Source: Bryobacterales bacterium
Lineage (GTDB): Bacteria > Acidobacteriota > Terriglobia > Bryobacterales > Bryobacteraceae
DNA length: 13,455 bases
Reading direction: 5' to 3'
Assembly (NCBI GenBank): GCA_003517725.1
Contig: DOZZ01000091.1
Location: 1 to 13,455, forward strand
In this document: one piece after another, positions 1 to 6,359 of the stretch
How the letters are laid out: the number at the start of each line of letters is the position of its first letter
How positions within the stretch are numbered: position 1 is the first letter of the stretch
Program-made: the position numbers and the translations under genes
Notes under the pieces: generated by a model
The model's input: only the letters and a program-made list of their open reading frames with translations
What the model was told of the DNA's origin: nothing
Database searches by the model: none

Positions 1-20
1 TTGAATCCGCGCATCTTCAT
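1..20 (-). CDS. Start of a gene truncated by the window edge, possibly a molybdenum-hydroxylase subunit
   Basis: An ATG at 20..18 overlaps the TGA of the mocA-like gene (19..17) in an ATGA arrangement, and the frame stays open to the edge, reading M-K-M-R-G-F. The other junctions in this unit also have 4-nt overlaps, so this is very likely a real translationally coupled gene. Only six residues are visible, so its identity is context-based. xdhC and mocA normally accompany xanthine-dehydrogenase/CO-dehydrogenase-type molybdenum hydroxylases, and FAD-binding (CoxM-type) subunits often begin with a short Met-Lys-rich stretch followed by an aromatic residue. A second in-frame ATG at 14..12 is an alternative start. 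Confidence 0.4.
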
Positions 21-619
21 GCCGGTGCGCTCGAACGCAGCAGGGCCGCGTAGGCCGCGGCGTCGTCGACGTCGACCAGAATGCCGGGGTCATCGACGTC
101 CACGAAGCGCGTCTGTTCGCGATGCCGATGGATTACTTCGCGGGCGCTCGCGTCGATCGGCAGCGCCAGTAATTCGGCGGCGATGGAACGCGCGAAGAAG
201 ATGGGATGCCCGTGCCGTCCTTGATACTGCGGAATCGCCAGCAGCGCGGGCGAGCTCACAATTCTTGCGATCGTTGCGTCCCGAACCGCCGGATGATCGA
301 CCAAGGTCAGCAGAATGTGCTCGGCTTCAGGCATCGACCGCAGCCCGGCCTGCAGTGAGCTTAACTGACCCGCGCGATACTCCGGGTTTCCGACGAACGA
401 CGTTTGCGCCCCGCGCGCCAGGCCCTCGCGTATACCTGCCGCGTCATATCCCAGCACCACCGTCACTTGGCGGCAGTGCCGCGCAAACAGCTCGATCAGC
501 GTGTCGAGAAAGGTCTGCCCACTGAACGGCAGCAGCGCCTTATGCGAACCCATGCGGCGCGACTCGCCGGCCGCCAGAATCAGGCCATCGATTGTGCCGG
601 TCACGCCTGCGCCGGTCAC
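17..619 (-). CDS. mocA: MocA-like molybdenum cofactor nucleotidyltransferase
   Basis: This is a NTP_transf_3 (MobA/MocA-like) nucleotidyltransferase of about 200 residues. The family transfers CMP or GMP from the NTP to molybdopterin, producing the dinucleotide cofactor used by molybdenum hydroxylases. Visible motifs are the N-terminal nucleotide-binding signature LILAAGESRRMGSHK, the metal-binding LVDHPAV in the middle, and the MocA-like YQGRHGHPIFF near residue 140. The frame is open back to an ATG at 676, but that would overlap xdhC by 61 nt and add a low-complexity leader. I prefer the GTG at 619..617, which forms a GTGA overlap with the xdhC stop. GTG 604..602 is also possible, because GTGACCGGC occurs twice, 15 nt apart. 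Adjacency to xdhC favours CTP:molybdopterin (MocA) over GTP (MobA) specificity, but the sequence alone does not prove it. Confidence 0.85.
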   Translation of the reverse strand: MTGAGVTGTIDGLILAAGESRRMGSHKALLPFSGQTFLDTLIELFARHCRQVTVVLGYDAAGIREGLARGAQTSFVGNPEYRAGQLSSLQAGLRSMPEAEHILLTLVDHPAVRDATIARIVSSPALLAIPQYQGRHGHPIFFARSIAAELLALPIDASAREVIHRHREQTRFVDVDDPGILVDVDDAAAYAALLRSSAPA

Positions 620-1461
620 GCCAGCAGTGCCCGGAACCGCTCCTGGGTCGTGATGGTCTTGGCTGCCGCGCGCCACGCGCCATCCGCCCCGCGCCGCACG
701 GCGATCATCTCGGCCACGACCGCGATGGCGATTTCTTCAGGCGTCACGGCGCCGATCTCCAAACCCATCGGCGCGAACAGCCGCTCTTCGCCGTTCTCGT
801 TCCGGAAGGCGGCTTCTCCGGCGTGCAGTTCTTTCAGGACGTTGATCACCTTGCGCCGGCTGCCGATCATCGCGATATAGCGGGCCGGCGTCGCCAGCGC
901 CCACTCGAGCACGCGCATGTCGTCGCGATGGCCGCGCGTGACAATGATCAGGTAGGTCGAGCTGGTCACCTGCAGCTTGGGGAACACCTGTTCGTACGGC
1001 TCGGCGAAGACGGCGTCCACGTCCGGGAAGCGCTCGCGGTTGGCGAACAGCTCGCGGTCGTCCACCACGGTGCAGGCGAAACCCGCAGTGCCCGCCGTCG
1101 CCGCCAGGCTCTTCGAGATGTGGCCCGCGCCGAAGATGATGGCGCGCGGCGGCGGCAGCACCGCTTCTATAAAGATGTCCAGCTGCCCGCCGCAGATGAG
1201 CCCGCTGTCGTAGGCGGCGTCCTGGTTCAGGTTGAAGCTCATGTGGCGCGGCTTGCCGGTGGCCATTACCTCGCGGGCCGCGTTCCAGACCTCCGCCTCG
1301 ACGCATCCGCCGCCGATGGTGCCGGCCATCGAGCCGTCTTCCCGCACCAGCAGTTTGGCGCTCTCGAAGCTCGGAATGGACCCGCGCACCTGCACGATGG
1401 TGGCGATGGCGCACTTCTGCCCCAAGCGCCGCAACCGCATCATCTCGTCATAAACGTCCAT
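616..1461 (-). CDS. xdhC: XdhC/CoxI family molybdenum hydroxylase maturation factor
   Basis: The 281-residue protein has the two-part XdhC architecture. The N-terminal XdhC/CoxI domain (about 1-75) carries GTIGGGCVEAEV, followed by a linker with LICGGQLDIFIEAV. The C-terminal Rossmann domain (about 105-255) begins AIIFGAGHISKSLA and contains MIGSRRK and the late PEEIAIAVVAEM segment. XdhC proteins bind molybdenum cofactor, promote its sulfuration and insert it into xanthine-dehydrogenase-family enzymes. Length and motifs are complete. The ATG at 1461 lies 24 nt after the pyrD stop, with a purine-rich GTGGTGG upstream. A perfect TATAAT lies in that gap but lacks a convincing -35, so cotranscription with pyrD is more likely. 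The stop overlaps the GTG of the mocA-like gene, which supports joint cofactor production and delivery. Confidence 0.92.
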   Translation of the reverse strand: MDVYDEMMRLRRLGQKCAIATIVQVRGSIPSFESAKLLVREDGSMAGTIGGGCVEAEVWNAAREVMATGKPRHMSFNLNQDAAYDSGLICGGQLDIFIEAVLPPPRAIIFGAGHISKSLAATAGTAGFACTVVDDRELFANRERFPDVDAVFAEPYEQVFPKLQVTSSTYLIIVTRGHRDDMRVLEWALATPARYIAMIGSRRKVINVLKELHAGEAAFRNENGEERLFAPMGLEIGAVTPEEIAIAVVAEMIAVRRGADGAWRAAAKTITTQERFRALLA

Positions 1462-1485
1462 GAGCCACCACAGGAATTATAGCCG

Positions 1486-2406
1486 TCACGGCATGCGCAG
1501 CGTGCCCACCAGATCGGTGACGCGCGGGATCTTCTGCCGGCTCAGGAAGCCCGCCAGTTCACGCGCCACGCGGCCCGTCGCGCCGGGATCCCAAAAGCTG
1601 GCCGTGCCGACCTGCACGGCGCGCGCTCCGGCGATCAGGAATTCGGCGGCATCTTCGCCGCTGGCAATGCCGCCCAGTCCGATCACCGGGATGCGCAGCG
1701 CGCGCGCCGCCTGGTACACCATGCGCAGGGCGATCGGCTTGATCGCGGGCCCCGAAAGGCCGCCGAAGCCGTTGGCGATGCGCGGCCGCCGCGTCTTGGC
1801 GTCGATGGCCAGCGCAATGAACGTGTTGACCAGCGAGACGGCGTCCGCTCCGCCCTCCTGCGCCGCCAGCGCCGCCGGTTCAATCTGGGCGACGTTGGGC
1901 GAGAGCTTGACCCACAGCGGCCGGCGTGTCAGGCGGCGCACGGCCGCCACCAGTTCGCTCAGCGCCGGCAGGTCGTTCGAGAAAAAGATGCCGCCGTGTT
2001 GCGTATTGGGGCACGAGACATTCAGCTCATAGCCGGCGATGCCCTCGGCGGCATCAAGCACGCGCACCACTTCGCAGTAGTCTTCGGCCGCGAAGCCGAA
2101 GACGTTGACGAATACCGGCGTGCGCCAGCCCCGCAGCACCGGCAGTTTGTCGCGCACAAAGGCGTGCACGCCCACATTCTGCAGTCCCACGGAGTTCAAC
2201 ATGCCGGCCTCGGCCTCCCACAGCCGGGGCGCGCGGTTGCCTTCGATGGGTTCGCGCGAAAGGCCCTTGACGACGAAACCGCCCAGCGTCTCCAGGTCCA
2301 CCATGTGCTCGAATTCCAGGCCGTAGCCGAAGGTGCCGGATGCCGCCAGCACCGGATTGCGCAGGGTCAGGCCGCAGAGCTCGACCGATAGATCCGGGGC
2401 GTTCAC
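1486..2406 (-). CDS. pyrD: Dihydroorotate dehydrogenase, class 1B type catalytic subunit
   Basis: The 306-residue FMN-binding TIM barrel oxidises dihydroorotate to orotate in pyrimidine synthesis. The family pattern is clear: NPVLAASGTFGYG near the N-terminus, NSVGLQNVG at 71-79, the loop ELNVSCPNTQHGG at 127-139 with catalytic Cys132, LWVKLSPNV at 164-172, and the C-terminal phosphate-binding PVIGLGGIASGEDA and AVQVGTASFWDP segments. A catalytic Cys rather than Ser, the short N-terminus and the lack of a membrane helix place it in class 1, with closest resemblance to 1B. Class 1B enzymes usually pair with a PyrK iron-sulfur/flavin subunit, but none is encoded nearby. The start is a GTG (2406..2404) overlapping the upstream TGA as GTGA, implying translational coupling to the AlkP-family gene. 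Confidence 0.95.
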   Translation of the reverse strand: MNAPDLSVELCGLTLRNPVLAASGTFGYGLEFEHMVDLETLGGFVVKGLSREPIEGNRAPRLWEAEAGMLNSVGLQNVGVHAFVRDKLPVLRGWRTPVFVNVFGFAAEDYCEVVRVLDAAEGIAGYELNVSCPNTQHGGIFFSNDLPALSELVAAVRRLTRRPLWVKLSPNVAQIEPAALAAQEGGADAVSLVNTFIALAIDAKTRRPRIANGFGGLSGPAIKPIALRMVYQAARALRIPVIGLGGIASGEDAAEFLIAGARAVQVGTASFWDPGATGRVARELAGFLSRQKIPRVTDLVGTLRMP

Positions 2407-3941
2407 CGGGCCGCCCGGTCGCCCCGCGGGCCGGGCATGCCGGACGTGAAAACTTCGGCCAGCACCCGCCCTACGCTCGACGAGGGCGCCGCCACGTCCA
2501 GCACGCGTGCCAGGGTGGGCGCCACATCCACGGCGGCGATGCGGTCTTCGAAATCCTGATCGCTGAAACCCGGTCCCCAGAAAATGGCCGGTACGCGCAC
2601 ATCGTAGTTATAGAGCGAACCGAACGAGACGCCGCGCGTTTCGCCGGTGTCCTCCAGGTAGCCCGGCAGGTACGACAACATGACGTCGCCGGAGCGCGTG
2701 GCATGGAAGCTGTTGCGCATGCGCTGGGCCCACTCGCCGGTGTGCGAGCAGTCGCCGTCGGCGGTGTAGAACGCCTGCACCGGTCCGCCGGCGAGCGCGG
2801 CCTTACCGGCCGCCAAGCGCATCTCGCGGGTCACCTTTTCCGGGTTTTTCAGATAGAGAAAAGGATAGATATAAGTTTCTATGCGGCGTCCGGGATTGGG
2901 GCCGAAGTGCGTGGCCAGAGCCTTCTCGATGGAGGTCGCCAGCGCCTGGCCGCTTACGCGGTGGCCGCCGGTTGAAGTGTCGGGAGCGCCGTGCAGACTG
3001 GTCATCGCCAGCGTCGCTTCCACGCCGTCCGCCGTCAGGAAGGCCAGCAGATTTTCGATTTCGGAGTCCAGATGCAGCAGCAGTTCACGCATCAGCGGTG
3101 AGTCGCCACCCTCGGCCCGCGCCAGTTTCCCGAAGCTGTCCAGGACTACGGTCACCAGGTCGCCGGCCGGGCCGCGCCCCAGCTTTTGGTTGCGGATCAG
3201 AGCGGTCAGAAAATCGAACTCATAGGAGAGCCCGAAGGGCGAAGCCTGCCACCCCCGCAGCGATTCCTGCGGCTGGGCCGCGTCCACGCGAAAGCTGCGC
3301 AGCGGCGGGGCGCCCGCCGCGGCGTGCATCGCGCGCCACTCAAAGGTGCGTGGCTCATCCGGAGCATTCTTGGCGGCAAAGCTGGTGAGCCAGGTGTTTG
3401 GCGGCCCGGCGGAAAGCTGAAACTTTCCTTTTGAATCGGTGCCGTAGAGTGAAGATTCTTCGGGCTTACCTAGACCCGCGCCGAGCTCCGCGAGGTGAGT
3501 ATCAGAGCTTATCCAAAAGGTGCGGTTGCGCGTATCAGCCAAGCGCACCTGTTCAGAAAGCGTGGTGGCCTGGAGCCGTGCGGGACTGGCCGCGATCACG
3601 CTACGTTGGGCCCAGCGGTCGGCTACGATGCCATGCCCGGCCGGGTAAGCGCCGGTTTGCAGCGTGGCCAGCGCCGAAGATGAGAAGCTGGAGGCATTGA
3701 GCGAACAGTCCGGGAAAAATGAACCTTCTTCCATTAGCCGGCGCAGGCCGCCGGACCGCAGCCAGGGCTCGGCGGCTATCAGCGTGTCATAGCGTAAGGC
3801 CTCCGGCATCAACCAGATAACCAGTTTGGAGCGTTTGCGCGAAGGGGCTGCCAAGGCAGGCGCGGCCGCCGCCAGGGCACCTGAAATCGTTTTGAAAAAC
3901 TTACGCCGATTGGCAAAAAACACTGTAGGAAAGTCTAGCAA
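2403..3941 (-). CDS. Tat-exported AlkP-superfamily (type I phosphodiesterase-like) protein, probably catalytically degenerate
   Basis: This is a 512-residue alkaline phosphatase/phosphodiesterase superfamily protein. Residues 11-17 (NRRKFFK) match the twin-arginine consensus and are followed by an Ala-rich stretch ending about residue 32, so export is expected. The fold is recognisable from TLQTGAYPAGHGIV (93-106), the ELLLHLDSEIENLLAFL region (286-302), YDVRVPAIFWGPG (446-458) and VDVAPTLARVLDV (471-483). However, the usual metal-ligand positions read E47 (normally Asp), K272 (normally His of D-x3-H), L316 (normally Asp of the D-H-G motif) and F440 (normally His of HG). Only D268 and H317 remain, and the nucleophile region is Ser-rich (84-89). 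A non-enzymatic or binding role is inferred. The start is TTG 3941 with AGGT 10 nt upstream. GTG 3923 would also keep the Tat motif. The gene overlaps pyrD by 3 nt. Confidence 0.85.
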   Translation of the reverse strand: MLDFPTVFFANRRKFFKTISGALAAAAPALAAPSRKRSKLVIWLMPEALRYDTLIAAEPWLRSGGLRRLMEEGSFFPDCSLNASSFSSSALATLQTGAYPAGHGIVADRWAQRSVIAASPARLQATTLSEQVRLADTRNRTFWISSDTHLAELGAGLGKPEESSLYGTDSKGKFQLSAGPPNTWLTSFAAKNAPDEPRTFEWRAMHAAAGAPPLRSFRVDAAQPQESLRGWQASPFGLSYEFDFLTALIRNQKLGRGPAGDLVTVVLDSFGKLARAEGGDSPLMRELLLHLDSEIENLLAFLTADGVEATLAMTSLHGAPDTSTGGHRVSGQALATSIEKALATHFGPNPGRRIETYIYPFLYLKNPEKVTREMRLAAGKAALAGGPVQAFYTADGDCSHTGEWAQRMRNSFHATRSGDVMLSYLPGYLEDTGETRGVSFGSLYNYDVRVPAIFWGPGFSDQDFEDRIAAVDVAPTLARVLDVAAPSSSVGRVLAEVFTSGMPGPRGDRAAR

Positions 3942-4003
3942 ATACCGATGTACCTGATATAAACTGTGCGGTATATAACGTTACACCGTACCCGACGAAC
4001 TTC
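3942..4003. promoter_or_regulatory. Divergent promoter region between the AlkP-family/pyrD unit and the HTH gene
   Basis: This AT-rich 62-nt gap separates divergent starts in otherwise GC-rich DNA. On the plus strand TGATATAAA (3955-3963) matches an extended -10 element (TG-n-TATAAA) and would give a transcript starting near 3970 for the HTH gene. A second -10-like TATAAC lies at 3974-3979. A perfect 8-bp palindrome TAACGTTA sits at 3976-3983, where a regulator could act on both directions. AT-rich hexamers suitable for a minus-strand -10 are present, but no convincing -35 was seen on either strand. Confidence 0.45.
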
Positions 4004-4315
4004 ATGTCAGATTACATTCTCACGCTTGCCGCCTCCCAACGCCGGCAAAAAGGGTTGAGCCTGCAACAGATTTCTGCAGCCACCAAGATCACCGTTCGGT
4101 GTCTCGAAGCGATTGAGGTCGGGGACTTTAAACGCCTCCCCGGCGGTATTTACAACACCAGTTATATCCGTCAATATGCTCGCGCCATAGATATCGACGA
4201 ATACGAACTGCTGGGTTTTTACCACAGCAGCACCGGCGCACCGCAGGTGACGCCCCAAATCGAAAAGGTCGAAAACCCCTCGGTGCGGGGCTTCCGACCT
4301 CTCTTTCAGCAGTAG
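4004..4315 (+). CDS. Small RodZ-type helix-turn-helix protein
   Basis: The 103-residue protein consists almost entirely of the helix-turn-helix domain found at the N-terminus of RodZ (HTH_25, Xre-like). An N-terminal helix is followed by the HTH at about 18-40 (GLSLQQISAATKI) and the family hallmark GDFKRLPGGIY with YIRQYARAIDID (40-65). Full RodZ continues into a transmembrane helix and periplasmic domain. Here a short polar tail (about 75-103) follows, with no hydrophobic segment, so the protein is predicted to be cytosolic. It could be a DNA-binding regulator, possibly of the divergent promoter, or a protein-interaction module. The ATG at 4004 has only a weak GACGAAC upstream. Its stop lies 7 nt from the convergent PDZ gene, and no hairpin terminator is evident between them. 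Confidence 0.8.
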   Translation: MSDYILTLAASQRRQKGLSLQQISAATKITVRCLEAIEVGDFKRLPGGIYNTSYIRQYARAIDIDEYELLGFYHSSTGAPQVTPQIEKVENPSVRGFRPLFQQ

Positions 4316-4322
4316 TCAGGGG

Positions 4323-5189
4323 TTACAGCGGCGGCTCGGGAGGAGACGGCCCGCGGCCCTGCGACCGCTCGGCTCGTTTCACCTGGAGCGTTAGCTCACG
4401 GTGGGAGCGCAGAACGGTTACGGATGTCGTGATTTTTCCGCGCGACGCGCGCATCAGGCTGCTGATCTCGCGCGGCGTAGTCACCACGGTTCCATCGATG
4501 CGGGTGATCACATCGCCCGCCTTCAGGCCACCCCGTTCGGCTGGGGAGTCGTGCACCACCGAGCGCACGAGCACGCCCTCTTTCACCCCGAAGAATTCCG
4601 CCAGCTGCGGACTCAGCTCCTCGCCCTCAATGCCCAGCACCCCCATCTGCCAGCCCATCGTTGGCCTCGGCATCATAGGCATATCGGGCATCGCTGGCAT
4701 GGGAGGCATATGCTGCAGCGCGCCCTCCAGGTCCCTCATTCTTTCCTGGTCGAACCCGGGCCATGAGCGCGCCGCGAGAGTCGCGGTCAAGGTCTGGCCG
4801 GCATGGTTGCGCCAGATGCCCAGTGTGCACCGGCGCCCCGCCGGCGTCTCGCCCACCATGCGCGTAAACTGCTCTACCCCTTCAACGCGCTGGGCGTTGT
4901 AATCCAGCACAACGTCGCCAACGCGCAGGCCGGCGTTGGCCGCCGGGCTGCCCTCTTCGACGCTCTTCACTTCGACGCCGTGCTCCTCGCGCAAGCCCAG
5001 TGTCTGGGCGCGCTCGTGGTCGATCTCTTCCACGCCCACGCCCAGAAAGCCGCCGCCGTGACGTATATGGACCATGGTGCGCACTCGCGGCGCGGGGGCC
5101 GGGGCGGGCGCCGGGGGCGGAGGCTGCGCCCCGGCCGGCATAGCCAGAGCCGCGAGCACCGCACAGGGTAACCAAAGCTGTTGTCTCAT
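4323..5189 (-). CDS. Exported double-PDZ domain protein with Met/Pro-rich linker
   Basis: The 288-residue protein has a Sec signal peptide (1-21, ending MPAGA), then a Pro/Ala-rich spacer, PDZ1 (about 47-140, FLGVGVEE ... GSPAANAGLRVGDVVLDYN), a linker with eight Met in 18 residues (161-178), and PDZ2 (about 183-272, DSPAERGGLKAGDVITRIDG). The PDZ domains resemble those of HtrA/DegP, but no protease domain is present, so it is probably an envelope peptide-binding or adaptor protein. The frame is open back to 5276, which would add 29 unlikely residues inside the preceding gene. The ATG at 5189 has a strong AGGTGA 5 nt away and starts a proper signal peptide. It is the last gene of the sigma/anti-sigma/DUF4097 cassette, 31 nt after the DUF4097 stop. 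The Met-rich linker could bind soft metals, but that is speculative. Confidence 0.9.
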   Translation of the reverse strand: MRQQLWLPCAVLAALAMPAGAQPPPPAPAPAPAPRVRTMVHIRHGGGFLGVGVEEIDHERAQTLGLREEHGVEVKSVEEGSPAANAGLRVGDVVLDYNAQRVEGVEQFTRMVGETPAGRRCTLGIWRNHAGQTLTATLAARSWPGFDQERMRDLEGALQHMPPMPAMPDMPMMPRPTMGWQMGVLGIEGEELSPQLAEFFGVKEGVLVRSVVHDSPAERGGLKAGDVITRIDGTVVTTPREISSLMRASRGKITTSVTVLRSHRELTLQVKRAERSQGRGPSPPEPPL

Positions 5190-5193
5190 CGCG

Positions 5194-5201
5194 ATCACCT
5201 C
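5194..5201 (-). promoter_or_regulatory. Strong ribosome binding site that fixes the PDZ gene start
   Basis: GAGGTGAT on the minus strand contains AGGTGA (5200..5195), 5 nt before the ATG at 5189. It is the best Shine-Dalgarno sequence seen in the window and supports 5189 over the upstream in-frame start at 5276. Confidence 0.75.
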
Positions 5202-5220
5202 ATCTTGATTTGATAAACCA

Positions 5221-6357
5221 TCATCTTTTTTTGATATAAATTCTGCCGTTGCCGGCCAGCCGCAGCACCGGCCCACCGCTGCCGTTGATGGCGCCGTCGG
5301 CGCGGACCGAACCGCCGTCGGACCGGATGTTCACGTCCGGAAAATCCGAGCTGATCGAGCGCGTGTCGGTCGAGCCTTCGTTCTCGGCGCGCAGCATCAC
5401 GCGCACATTGGCCGGAATGAAGACCGTGATATCGCCGGCCATGGTGGAGAGAAACGAATCGCGCAGCCCGTTGCCCGGCAGCAGCCGCGCCACAATGCTG
5501 CCGGTGGCGGTCTCGACGTGCACCGCTCCGGAAACATCGTTGAGGCGAATAGCTCCGCTGGCGCTTTCGCAGTGCACGCCGGGCGCGGCGCCCACCTGAA
5601 TGGGACCGCCGGAGTTGCGCGCCGTGACTTTACCGCGCGCGCTGACGATCTGGATTGGCCCGCCCGCAGTCGTGGCGGTGACCAGGCCGCCGGCCTCCTG
5701 GATGTGGATCCCGCCGCCCGCCGTGAAAGCTCGGATAGTTCCATTCACGCGCTGCACCACAATGTCGCCGCCGCCGGTTTCGAGCACGGCATCGCCCCGC
5801 AGCATGTCAGCCAGAATGGCGCCGCCAGCCGAGTCGATGCGCACCATGCCGCCGATCTCGCCGAGGGAAGTCGCGCCGCCCTGCGTGTCGACGACGACGC
5901 CGCCCTTCACGCGGTGCACCGTTACTTTGCCGGCGCCGGTGCCGGCCTGGACCGAGCCATCCAGGTCGGCCACCTCGATGTTGCCCATCCGGGTGCTCAG
6001 CGCCAGTGAGGGCAGCTGCCGCGGCACGGTCACCTGCAGTTCGGTTTCGGGCTCGCCCTCAAGGTCCAATTCCATGGCGCGATTACGCCGCACCAGCGAG
6101 ATTTCGAACGCGTCCAGGCGGGCCCGCGCCGCGGCCTCGCTGCGCGCCCGCACACGCTGCACCAGGTGGTAATGCAGGCGCCGGCCAACCCCGCCGTGAA
6201 CCGTAACGCTGCCGTTGCCGCGAATCAGCAGCGGCGTCAGAGCCGGCAGGTTTTCAGAGGCGTCGGTGGTCTGCACCCAGAAGGGCCCCTCGCGATGCAG
6301 CGGAGGCGCCGCCGTCACCGGCATCGCCGAAATGATCAAGATCGCCGCCAGTCGCAT
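5221..6357 (-). CDS. Exported DUF4097-type beta-solenoid protein
   Basis: The 378-residue protein has a signal peptide (about 1-17, MRLAAILIISAMPVTAA) and a beta-rich body. From about residue 142 to 288 it repeats a Gly-Gly turn followed by an alternating hydrophobic strand. Turns fall near 142, 160, 178, 196, 214, 232, 250, 268 and 286, an almost exact 18-residue period typical of DUF4097/adhesin-like solenoids. The C-terminal part (300-378) has further short beta segments ending GRIYIKKR. The function of DUF4097 proteins is not established. Export and cotranscription with an ECF sigma/anti-sigma pair suggest an envelope-associated sensor, scaffold or stress effector. The ATG lies 2 nt after the anti-sigma stop with GGGG upstream. 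A run of seven A residues precedes the stop codon. Confidence 0.85.
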   Translation of the reverse strand: MRLAAILIISAMPVTAAPPLHREGPFWVQTTDASENLPALTPLLIRGNGSVTVHGGVGRRLHYHLVQRVRARSEAAARARLDAFEISLVRRNRAMELDLEGEPETELQVTVPRQLPSLALSTRMGNIEVADLDGSVQAGTGAGKVTVHRVKGGVVVDTQGGATSLGEIGGMVRIDSAGGAILADMLRGDAVLETGGGDIVVQRVNGTIRAFTAGGGIHIQEAGGLVTATTAGGPIQIVSARGKVTARNSGGPIQVGAAPGVHCESASGAIRLNDVSGAVHVETATGSIVARLLPGNGLRDSFLSTMAGDITVFIPANVRVMLRAENEGSTDTRSISSDFPDVNIRSDGGSVRADGAINGSGGPVLRLAGNGRIYIKKR

Positions 6358-6359
6358 GT

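Noticed and set aside
1..525. A plus-strand open frame at the left edge
   Set aside because: It is an Arg/Pro-rich shadow of the mocA-like gene with no motif.
1476..1481. A perfect TATAAT on the minus strand before xdhC as a promoter
   Set aside because: No -35-like hexamer lies at a suitable distance, and the 24-nt gap within a tight operon makes an internal promoter doubtful.
592..1482. A 296-codon plus-strand open frame opposite xdhC
   Set aside because: It is antisense to xdhC, which has clear family motifs. The translation is Arg/Ala/His-rich with no recognisable domain, as expected for shadow frames in GC-rich DNA.
5224..5231. The run of seven A as a programmed frameshift joining DUF4097 to the PDZ protein
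   Set aside because: A -1 shift meets a stop after ten codons, and a +1 shift would create an internal signal peptide. A fusion product makes little sense.
5190..5276. An N-terminal extension of the PDZ protein to 5276
   Set aside because: It would lie inside DUF4097, has no family resemblance and would bury the signal peptide. The ATG at 5189 has a strong ribosome binding site.
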